A program made the position numbers and the translations under genes. A stretch of 64,000 bases of DNA from Trichomonas vaginalis G3 (taxonomy: Eukaryota; Parabasalia; Trichomonadida; Trichomonadidae): positions 22,921,411 through 22,985,410 of the forward strand of contig NC_067203.1 of the NCBI RefSeq assembly GCF_026262505.1, in the 5' to 3' direction. The stretch's first letter is position 1, and each line of letters begins with the position of its first letter. A model generated the notes under the pieces. That model saw nothing but the letters and a program-made list of their open reading frames with translations, ran no database searches and was not told the origin of the DNA. This document shows positions 53,859 to 62,610 of this stretch, in pieces.

Positions 53859-56800
53859 TCAGAACTTCAACTTACGAATAAAGCTTGTTTTAGTCGTTAT
53901 TGAGAAGTTAAACTTCTCTTCAAAGCAAGGTTGACATGACTTACATAAGTCAAATCCAATCTCTTGACCATCATGAAGTGCTTTGTAAAGTTTCATTAAA
54001 CTGAGCTCAGAGTCTTTGTCATATGTTCCTTGCGGAACCATTAAACCTTTATCTTCATCATAGAAACACTGAACAGAGTCAGGAAACATTTCATTAGCGG
54101 TTAAAGCAATAACATCTTGCTTCACACCTTTCATTCTGCAGTGAAATGCAACTTCATTTAAATCATTCGTGAGTAAGTCTATGTAAGTCTTCTTTCCACA
54201 AAATATTGACTTGTATGCTAAACTTTGTTTTCCAGGTGTGATTTCTGCAAAGTCGCTATGAAATTGACCAAGGTTTTTACCAATGAGAACTCTTCCATAA
54301 CGTTTCTCAAACTCTTCAGCTAAACGAGGGATATCTTCATTGTAGAGATGCATACTGTCCGTATCGCTATAAAAGATGTCCATTCCTAAGTCTTCAGCAG
54401 TACAGAATACTTCACACATTATTCTCTTCGACATAGACAGAATGTTAACACCAAGTGGACAGAAGTTAAAGTGTCTGCAAATGCTTTTCGTTAGCTTGAA
54501 AATAGTTTTATCTGAACCATCCAAACCTTCGAACTTCACTATATGGTTGTAGTTTCTGATGGCATATCTTATAGCATCTTTGTCATTTACTATGGTTATT
54601 TTTGACTCAATAGGAGATAGAATAGTTTTGCCATAAATACTGTTCAGAATGAGCTTTATATTTTCTTGCAAAGGATTTCCTTCTTTCTTATACTTTAACC
54701 TTAACTCAAACAACTTCTTTACTTCATCTCTTATTCTAATATCTCTGTTTCCATCGTAATAGTATCCTTGCAACACTTCACATTTGACACCTTGATATTT
54801 TATGAGGTCTTGTAATGTTATATGGTCAACATACATTAAACAGCAAGTGTTTGAACTTCTGGGAACGTTAAGTTCTGGATTTAGTTCAGGGTCACAAACT
54901 ATTAAAGGAAAGTGTCTATGTATTCCAATCTCTGTTATCTTAATGAGAACAAAGAAGCCGGACATAAACTTTTCACCAATGGGTTCCTTTTGGTCGTCAT
55001 CGAATAAATGTCTCATGAGATACTCTGTGCTTAACATTTCTTTTTTCATAACCTTTGGAATACCTTCTAAAGTATAAAGTCTTGCTATAGCTGATGGATA
55101 TAATGAAACAGCGTCGAAATCAGCAATGAGTTTCTTTTCGCTCTTTTGTTTAATGTTATCTGACAGCATACATCTTCCACCTTGAATACAGCGTGAAATA
55201 AATTCTCTTGGTTTATTTGAGAGGTCATATAAATTTCCATTCGGGAAGTACACTCTGTTCTCAAATAATTTGTTAGCAATTGAACAAATACTAACGTAGT
55301 CATAAACGTTTAAATCAAATTCTTTCAATATGTCATTGCGGAACTTAACAAAACCTTCTCTTAAAATTCTTACATCTTGTTTGCAATAAAATGTGCTATA
55401 CTTTTCTAAGTCGAAGTGGTTCTCATCTATTCTGCAACCTTTGATGGAATCTATGTTTTTCATGAATGTATCTGCATCCCGGATAAACTTACATGCTTCA
55501 GAAATGACACCAGTTCTGTTGTCATTTGCTAACAAAACACTGCTGTAGTAGTTGTATGGAAATACTTCTTTCGGTCCTGTTTGTAAGTTAAACATAGCAG
55601 GAAATAGTTTAAGCTTCTTATTTATAACACTGTAAGAGTCTTTTATAATAATTGCCCTTCCTTTATATAAGCCAGTTATTTGCATTGTTCGTGAACCTTT
55701 AATGATGGGAGTTCCTTTCACTTCTGTCATGTGTCTTAAGATGAAGTTTATATCATAACTGAGGTTATGGAAATATATTAAACTCTTGTCAGGAAGTCGC
55801 TCCAAAAATTCTGTTGCACAGTTCTGACCCCATATGCTTTCACTCACTGAACCATCTTCACTGTCATAACATATGTTAAAAGCTTTATGAAAGCCATCGG
55901 TACTGCACTCAAAGTCAGCAAAGAAAACGTGCTCAGGAATGAACTTGCACTTATTTTTATTTACTTCTTTTGACTCGGCTTTCTTCTTCAGTTGTACACA
56001 ATACTTTGGAGCATATGTCAAATCTTTAAATGGTGCAAGGTTCTGTTTATATAAGTCAGTCGTATGTGAAAAGTTCTCCATAAGAAATAGGTTCGAAATA
56101 TTTGCACTCCCATAATGTTTTCATAACATCCCATAACGGTGTTGTTCTATCATAACGAACTACATATTTATCTTCTCTCTTTGTATAAATCTTCATTTGT
56201 TTCTCAATGTTCATTCACCACAAGCTTTGAGAATTTCTTTGTAATTTCTGACGAAATATGTTGTCATTGGTAATCTTTCATTTAGCATGTAGTGGTCTTC
56301 AACAAGAAGTAAGTCAATAGTTCTAACAGTTTCACATTCTTTTGGTATGTATCTCTTTATTTCATTATGTCTTGAGTCATTGAAATAACCAATGGTAACA
56401 TTAAATGCTATACCTGTTGCGTCAGAAATTTCTTGTACTTTACTTTGAGGAAAGTCTCTAACACGAATGACTTCTCTCATGTGGTCAATAGTTTCTTCAT
56501 TTACTCCAGCCTGAATGCAAGCATAAACGAAGCAGTTGTCTTCTGTCATAAGTGTTGCAGTTCTTTTGTTCAGTTCATTGAAGATTTGGTAGCTCAAGAT
56601 TTATAGGTAATGTGCAAAGATACTTCCAGAACTGACCGCTTCTCTTCTTATAAAACTTCTTTTCACCATTATCTTTCCAAAAGCTTTCTATAAGTGCTGG
56701 GTTTCCTGTTTGCTTAAGAGCTTCCAAATGGCTTTCTGGTCATTTGTCAGTGTGCTTTCATCTCTATATGGTCTCTTTTTTGGTTTGCCTTTCTTTACAT

Positions 56801-57628
56801 CTGACATCGTTAAGCCTTCATATTCTGTTAAATCATACATCTTTATTTCAGTAAGATTCTTTATGTTTGTCAAGAAGAAGTCATAGTGCATTTCAACAAT
56901 ACCTGCAGCATTTGCTTCTATCTCTGATATAAAGTTCTCCTTCAAGAGCTGATGTAGTAATGTTCCAATATTATTGAGGTTTAACGTAGAACATTCATAC
57001 TTTCCACCAAGTTTATAACATACCATCCATCTTTGTTGGGAGTTTATTTTAATTTCTCTAAGAGTCTCATGAAAACCTTACCGAAATGTTTGTGTAAGTA
57101 GTCTCTGTTTGGTTCATCTAAAGCTTCGATGTTAAAGTCAATGAGTCTATTGCCTGACTTCACATTTCTCTTCCTATTCTCTTCATCTTTCTTTAACCAT
57201 CTCTCACCTTCTTTTGGTTTGTCGTCAATGGAACGAATGACATCGTTAGCTTTGCGAACTTGTTCTATAGCACTTTAAACATCTCTCTTCTCTGTTGTTT
57301 CAGTGTGTCGTCTCTTCTTCTTGTTTCACCAACGTTTGCATTTGTTATGTCAAACATTTCTCTTCTTACTTCATGAGGTACTGAACGTCTATGATATAAG
57401 TCAATAGCAATGTCATTTAAAGGAAATGCTCTTGCATGGACTTCGTCCTCGCCGCGTTGCGGCTTTATGAACTCATGAATTCTATCATAACTTATTGCAC
57501 CATTATAGTCTTTAATGAAGTCAGCGAGTGCTTTTTTGTTTGTTGCGTAATGTTTTGCTACTTCTATGTTAGCTTCTGTAAGAAGTTGTTTTATTTCGAG
57601 TGTTCTAACTTAGACAACTTCCGATACA
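53859..57628 (-). pseudogene. Polinton 2: protein-primed DNA polymerase B, core readable, N-terminal region broken
   Basis: The polymerase part (53859-56081) is open and shows exonuclease motifs FADFECST, NLSYDINF and YCKQDVR. It also shows polymerase motifs DAVSLYPS (A), LILNSIYGKT (B) and YSDTDSM (C), as in protein-primed family B enzymes that replicate linear elements from a terminal protein. The long upstream part (56081-57628) lies on the same strand and probably belongs to the same gene. It contains DNCFVYACIQAG and later VEDHYML, an arrangement resembling a cysteine-protease (OTU-like) fold. The N-terminal part is broken several times. Confidence 0.85.
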
Positions 57629-57721
57629 TCTTTAGTAGGAAATAAAAAAAATATTTTTTTGAAAAAATTAGATTAGATTTTTTAAAGTTATTTTTCAAAA
57701 TAATTTAATATTTTTATTTTA

Positions 57722-58195
57722 ATGAAACACATGCAAGATTGCAAGTTCTTTTCATACAATGCTCTCGCTACTGCCATCAAGAATGAGTTCAATAATGCTT
57801 CAAATGTTAATGTTATCTTTAACAAGAAGTTTGTGAAAGAATCTAAGTTTGGTCAGTATGTCAGACCATTAGCTATCGTCATTGACCGCAAACATTATAC
57901 TTCACAAGAGTTAGCAGTAGTTTTGAAACAAAAGGGTTTCTTCGTGAATGTCAAAGATACACACTATACTGTTATAAAGAACTCTAACATTGACTTCTTC
58001 AGTATTGCTTTAAATCTTTCCGAACAGAAAGAATATAAGAAGGGTGAAACAAATGTGAAATATTATCCTTCATCTCTGAAGACAATAACGAACAAAGATG
58101 TTATACAAAAATTCTTACCAAAGGTTGAAGAAGCTTCTATTGACATTGACGAAGGAAGTGAAATGGTTGAAGAAATAGACCCTGAAGCTATTTAA
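57722..58195 (+). CDS. Polinton 2: unknown 157-aa protein
   Basis: ATG start directly after AATATTTTTATTTTA. Mixed alpha/beta composition with an acidic C-terminus (DIDEGSEMVEEIDPEA). No family is recognised. It is divergent from the polymerase gene, so the roughly 95-bp gap must hold both promoters. Confidence 0.55.
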   Translation: MKHMQDCKFFSYNALATAIKNEFNNASNVNVIFNKKFVKESKFGQYVRPLAIVIDRKHYTSQELAVVLKQKGFFVNVKDTHYTVIKNSNIDFFSIALNLSEQKEYKKGETNVKYYPSSLKTITNKDVIQKFLPKVEEASIDIDEGSEMVEEIDPEAI

Positions 58196-58734
58196 GCAAA
58201 AATATATTTTTGAATAACTGATGGTGTCACTACGTCACCATGTCACCAGGTTAATTAACTTCTTTTAAAAATGATGACAACATGACATTTTGACAACACA
58301 GCAGGATTAATGCAAAAATGAATGTTATCGTTTATGTTATCGTTAATGTTATCGTTTATGTTATCGTTAATGTTATCGTTAATGTTATCGGTGTCGAACA
58401 TAATTGACATGGAGCATTTATGTTATCGTTTATGTTATCGTTAATGTTATCGTTTATGTTATCGTTAATGTTATCGTTAATGTTATCAGTGTCGAACATA
58501 ATTGACATGGAGCATTTATGTTATCGTTTATGTTATCGTTAATGTTATCGTTTATGTTATTTAATGTTATCGTTAATGTTATCAGGTCGAACATAATTGA
58601 CGTAGGATTCATGACTTCTTCGTAAATGAGTGTAAATATAGCACAAAAATATATTTTAGGTGAAGAGGTGAGATCTCACCCGTTTTTTCACCTCTTTTTC
58701 ACCTCATTCTCTCTTCGTTAATGTTGTCGTGACT
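58196..58734. repeat. Polinton 2: TTATCGTTAATG tandem repeats
   Basis: A 12-bp unit alternating TTATCGTTTATG and TTATCGTTAATG occurs in three blocks (about 58320-58390, 58417-58490 and 58515-58585). They are separated by a roughly 30-bp piece (TCGAACATAATTGACATGG), giving a higher-order repeat near 97 bp. A palindrome cassette follows at 58657-58706. Confidence 0.8.
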
Positions 58735-59178
58735 TCATTCTTCCTCTTTGAAGTTATCGAAATATTCTGTTATTTTTTCCTTCAGTAATGTTAAGTCTTC
58801 TTTGAATGTAAGTATTGTGCAACCTTTGATGTCATAGTGTGTTTGAGGAAGAGTATTTTTGACAATTTCCTTTATTTGCTCATTCGGTGTCATTGAAATC
58901 GGTAAGTTTTCACGATAGAACCAGTTTCTGTCAGATTTATATATTTTAGCTAAGTCATAAAAGCTCTTGTTGTTTCTTCTGACTAAATGCAACATAACCA
59001 TATCTTTATCTTCTTCTTTCTCCAATTCTTCAGTATATATCATATACCTATAACTCTTTTCCTTTCCTTTTGGTACTGAACGCGGTATTCTTTTCTGTAT
59101 GCTTTTGTCTTTGGATTCAATGACTTCATCTTTTGCTTTATATAGTTCATCTAACATCATGAAAAATATAACAAGCAT
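58735..59178 (-). CDS. Polinton 2: unknown charged protein, 147 aa
   Basis: Complete frame from ATG 59178. Lys/Glu-rich, with a middle KSYRYMIYTEELEKEEDKD and an amphipathic C-terminal helix. No family is recognised. Confidence 0.5.
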   Translation of the reverse strand: MLVIFFMMLDELYKAKDEVIESKDKSIQKRIPRSVPKGKEKSYRYMIYTEELEKEEDKDMVMLHLVRRNNKSFYDLAKIYKSDRNWFYRENLPISMTPNEQIKEIVKNTLPQTHYDIKGCTILTFKEDLTLLKEKITEYFDNFKEEE

Positions 59179-59238
59179 AACGAGGTGAAGCCCACATTGC
59201 TACAGCGTTTACTAAAAGTCTATGAACATAATAACCTT

Positions 59239-59523
59239 TCAAACAAGGAGCCAAATTCTTGCGATTTTCATACGGAATCTCTTCATTCTGCCAAAGCAAT
59301 TATATGAGGAAAATTCTTCTAAAAGTTCTTTTGTCTGTTGGTTTTCAAACCAATGATATGCTTGCTTTGTAGATCGAAGAGCATTCATTATACTTTGCAT
59401 TTGGTACATATCGTCTTTGACTGAACGAATGAGACGTAACTGTTTGTTATACTGTATGTACTCGTATTCTTCATTTATGGCTTCATGAACGATAGCAGTT
59501 GTTGTGTTCTCTGATGTTGACAT
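59239..59523 (-). CDS. Polinton 2: unknown 94-aa protein
   Basis: Starts at the first ATG (59523). The 18 bases before it are the same as before the gene at 60222, so both share a leader. The protein is helical and rich in Gln, Arg and aromatic residues. Its role is unknown. Confidence 0.5.
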   Translation of the reverse strand: MSTSENTTTAIVHEAINEEYEYIQYNKQLRLIRSVKDDMYQMQSIMNALRSTKQAYHWFENQQTKELLEEFSSYNCFGRMKRFRMKIARIWLLV

Positions 59524-59610
59524 TACTGTCTTTACATACAAGATAAAAATTTTTGTTAGGAAAAAATTAGCGTTATTTTCTGACTTTCACAAAAGACAAA
59601 AATAAACGCT

Positions 59611-60222
59611 TTACATGTATTTTTCAGCAACTTCGTCAAATAATTTTATAGCTTTATCTATCTCATCTACTTCAAACGTTTCTTTACCTTTTATGGGAGC
59701 ACCATACATTTTCTCAAAAACTTCAAGCAGTTCTGTTTCAGCAGCTCTCATATCATTAACGAACACAACCTTGACTCTATTGACTGTACTGTCATATCTT
59801 TGAGTTATATTATATGTTCTTCCTATCTTATATCTCTTTGTATTGAAGTCCTTCGGTTTCTGAACGATGTAAAGTAAGCCTTCACTGCAACGTTCTGAGT
59901 CGAATGAACCATAAGTTATGAAGTTATATCCAACAACAGGGTCAATCCACAGAAGAATTATTGGTATAAGACTTTTGTCAATGAGATATGCTGTAGTTCC
60001 ATAGAATCTTACCGATATCATGAGCTCAGGATTTCTTGTCAAAATTTTCTGAGTAGAAGCAATTCTAACCCAGTCCTTTGTTTTCTTTCCAGAAGGTGTT
60101 ATAATGTCTGACAAAGAATATTTGTTGTATTTCTTACAGTATCTTACGTTTAAATCACCAATTCTAACCACTTTGGTGTCATTGTCAATCTTTCTTACTG
60201 TTTCAAACTCAATGTTTGACAT
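59611..60222 (-). CDS. Polinton 2: KilA-N/T5orf172-like protein, 203 aa
   Basis: First ATG at 60222. The C-terminal half reads EGLLYIVQKP, then RYKIGRTYNITQRYDS and RAAETELLEVFEKMYG. This is the pattern of T5orf172/MUG113 domains of the GIY-YIG nuclease superfamily. The N-terminal half (VRYCKKYNKYSLSDIITP, then WVRIASTQKIL) resembles the small DNA-binding KilA-N module often fused to it in large DNA viruses. The pair would bind and perhaps nick DNA. It is an accessory gene of Polinton 2, not seen in Polinton 1. Confidence 0.65.
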   Translation of the reverse strand: MSNIEFETVRKIDNDTKVVRIGDLNVRYCKKYNKYSLSDIITPSGKKTKDWVRIASTQKILTRNPELMISVRFYGTTAYLIDKSLIPIILLWIDPVVGYNFITYGSFDSERCSEGLLYIVQKPKDFNTKRYKIGRTYNITQRYDSTVNRVKVVFVNDMRAAETELLEVFEKMYGAPIKGKETFEVDEIDKAIKLFDEVAEKYM

Positions 60223-60373
60223 TACTGTCTTTACATACAAGATAAAAAATAAATAAAAATAAAACTAACTTTATTTTTATCTTTTATGAAAATTCATGAA
60301 ATTTGGTCATTTTTCAGCAAAAATAATGTTGAGGTGAAGAGGTGAGATCTCACCCGTTTTCTCACCTGTTTTT

Positions 60374-61240
60374 TCACAAGCGTTTCACATGAATTGTACG
60401 ATGTATATTTGAAATCCTAAACAGTTTCGTAGCTTCTATTTCTTCTTTTAGTACATCGAATGTTTTAACGATACCGAAAGTTTCTTTATACTTCTTCTTG
60501 ACGTCAGACAGAAGGAAATCTTCTGCTGTTGAATAGTTTTTATTAAGAAATGTCAACATATCCATTTTATCTTCTGCTGGCTTTTCTGCTTCTTTCTTTA
60601 AGTCTGCATAGTCGTTTTGCATTCTTTCTATCTCTTTGACTGAGTAGTTATATTTTCTTATTGCTGCTTTACATTTTGAACATTGCGGCATCATTTTTGC
60701 GTTATACATTGAAATAAAACCAGCTAGAACAAATAAGGCGTCAATGGTTTTCTTTAACTCAAAAGCTGCTGGTTTTATCTGTTCATTCCATACTTTACCT
60801 CTTCTATCTTTATCTCTTATCTGCCATACACATTCTGCAATTAATGAAACAAAGTTGTCGTATGTCTTAAATTCTTCGGATTTGTAAAGGTCAGAAATAT
60901 TTTTATAAACCATGTCGCAATCTTTGTCCATAACTTTATGGTTGCAATGATATCCTAGAAACTCATAGTTTACCTTTCGTATGAACTTCTTTATTTCTAC
61001 TGAGTCAGTTGCTTTGACTTCAATTTCGTCAAATTCGGGAATGGTTAGTTTTTGTTGCTGAATTTCAGGTAGTTTAGGTAAATGGTCGATGAGGTCCTGC
61101 ATGTCATAAAGATATTCTTCATTTTCTTCATCCTGTGCGGTACAGTCTAAATTACTTGTTAACAGTTCTTGCTTTATCTTCTGGATTTTTGTTTCGAAAG
61201 TATATGAAGAAGGAATGAAGTTTTTCATCTCTACCAACAT
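60374..61240 (-). CDS. Polinton 2: unknown 288-aa protein
   Basis: First ATG at 61240. Mostly helical and lysine-rich, with two Cys-containing clusters (CNHKVMDKDCD and CSKCKAAIRKY) that could form a zinc site. A coiled-coil stretch follows. No family is recognised. Confidence 0.5.
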   Translation of the reverse strand: MLVEMKNFIPSSYTFETKIQKIKQELLTSNLDCTAQDEENEEYLYDMQDLIDHLPKLPEIQQQKLTIPEFDEIEVKATDSVEIKKFIRKVNYEFLGYHCNHKVMDKDCDMVYKNISDLYKSEEFKTYDNFVSLIAECVWQIRDKDRRGKVWNEQIKPAAFELKKTIDALFVLAGFISMYNAKMMPQCSKCKAAIRKYNYSVKEIERMQNDYADLKKEAEKPAEDKMDMLTFLNKNYSTAEDFLLSDVKKKYKETFGIVKTFDVLKEEIEATKLFRISNIHRTIHVKRL

Positions 61241-61484
61241 TGACGTGACTAGGATTTTATACAAAATAAAAAAATAAATAAAAATAAAACTAACTTTATT
61301 TTTTCTATCTTAAGGAAATTCATGAAAATTCGTGAGGGTGAAAAAAGAGGTGAAAAAACGGGTGAGATCTCACCTCTTCACCTAAAATATATTTTTGGTG
61401 TAAATTTATGACAAAAATAAATGGTACCATTAATGATATCATGACTGTTGTCATTCATGTCTGATTTACATCTAATGAAAAAGT

Positions 61485-62570
61485 TTAGAAGAATTTTCTT
61501 ATTCTTTCTGGCTTATTTTTGTCTTTCCAGTACTCCCGCTCTAATGGTCCCAGATGTGTTGACTTTGACTCTCTCAAGTTCTTAGATGGTATAACATCTT
61601 CAACGCCTCCTTCATATCTTACTTTATAAGTGTCATCGTTTATGTTATAGCCAAGTATTTCAATAACCACTCCTCGCTTTGCTTCGTCAATGGTTTCAGC
61701 AAGTTTGCCATTACTACTTTCAACTAATTTATGTCGAGGGTAAAACGCAATAGAGTCGTCAGCAGCTTTTATAAGATATCCATTACCTTGCGTAGAGTCT
61801 ACGATATAATAGTTTCTACTTAACCTTAAACGTTTCTTTGTCAACGGTTTGTCGTCAAGAACTACACGAACTTTTGTACCAGGAATGAGGGTAAATTGTG
61901 TTGAATTTCTGATATTTTGTGTTTGGCTTCGTTTCTTTTGTATATACTTTTCTTCTTGTTGTTGTGTCATTGAATTTGGTGTATGTCCTGTTGTAGAATG
62001 TGTTGAGGAATTATATACTTCGAGAAAATGTTTCATTGTTTCTTCGGTAAAGTCTCGCTCTTGATTTAAATCTCTGAGCGTTCTTATGAAGCGGTTTATG
62101 ATGCCGAGTATGTTATGGTTATGGTCTTCAGTAGTGTAGTGAGTTATGTTATGCTTAATGAGAAAATCTGTGATTTCATTGCTGAGGTATGCACTGTCTT
62201 GGTCTGATGTTAAAGTACTTGGGCTATGTTCTGCTACAAACTTTTGTAAAACTCTTAAAACTTCATGAGTTCCTTTATTTTTCATTATATACGCAAAAGC
62301 TTTACGAGTGTTAACATTAATGAAGATGAGGAATGGTTTATGTCCTCCTTTTCTGCTTTGAATGAGAGTGTCAAATTGGTATGCGTCAGGAGTGTTGGAG
62401 TAAATTGGTAAAAAGTAGTCGTAAGGGTTTATTTTTGTTTGATGTACAACATTTTTGTCAAAGAACCTTTTCACTTCAGCTCTGTTAGTAAATCCCCAAC
62501 TCTTTGCGGCTTCATTGAACTTCTTAAATGACCTCCATGGATGTTGTTCAAATACTTCTTTCAAGCTCAT
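61485..62570 (-). CDS. Polinton 2: retroviral-type (rve) integrase, 361 aa
   Basis: Complete frame from ATG 62570. An N-terminal helical domain (residues 1-60) is followed by the RNase H-like core: YQFDTLIQS with the first catalytic Asp, LTSDQDSAYL with the second, and the LGIINRFIRTLRD helix. The C-terminal part (IVIEILGYNINDDTYKVRYEGG) resembles the chromodomain-like or SH3-like beta barrel usual in Polinton integrases. The family joins element ends to target DNA and makes short target duplications, as seen at Polinton 1. Confidence 0.85.
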   Translation of the reverse strand: MSLKEVFEQHPWRSFKKFNEAAKSWGFTNRAEVKRFFDKNVVHQTKINPYDYFLPIYSNTPDAYQFDTLIQSRKGGHKPFLIFINVNTRKAFAYIMKNKGTHEVLRVLQKFVAEHSPSTLTSDQDSAYLSNEITDFLIKHNITHYTTEDHNHNILGIINRFIRTLRDLNQERDFTEETMKHFLEVYNSSTHSTTGHTPNSMTQQQEEKYIQKKRSQTQNIRNSTQFTLIPGTKVRVVLDDKPLTKKRLRLSRNYYIVDSTQGNGYLIKAADDSIAFYPRHKLVESSNGKLAETIDEAKRGVVIEILGYNINDDTYKVRYEGGVEDVIPSKNLRESKSTHLGPLEREYWKDKNKPERIRKFF

Positions 62571-62610
62571 TTATGTAAAGTTAAAGATTTTATTCTAGGC
62601 TCAAGCGCGT

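Noticed and set aside
57436-57645. Plus-strand frame opposite the polymerase upstream region
   Set aside because: Shadow of the minus-strand coding region.
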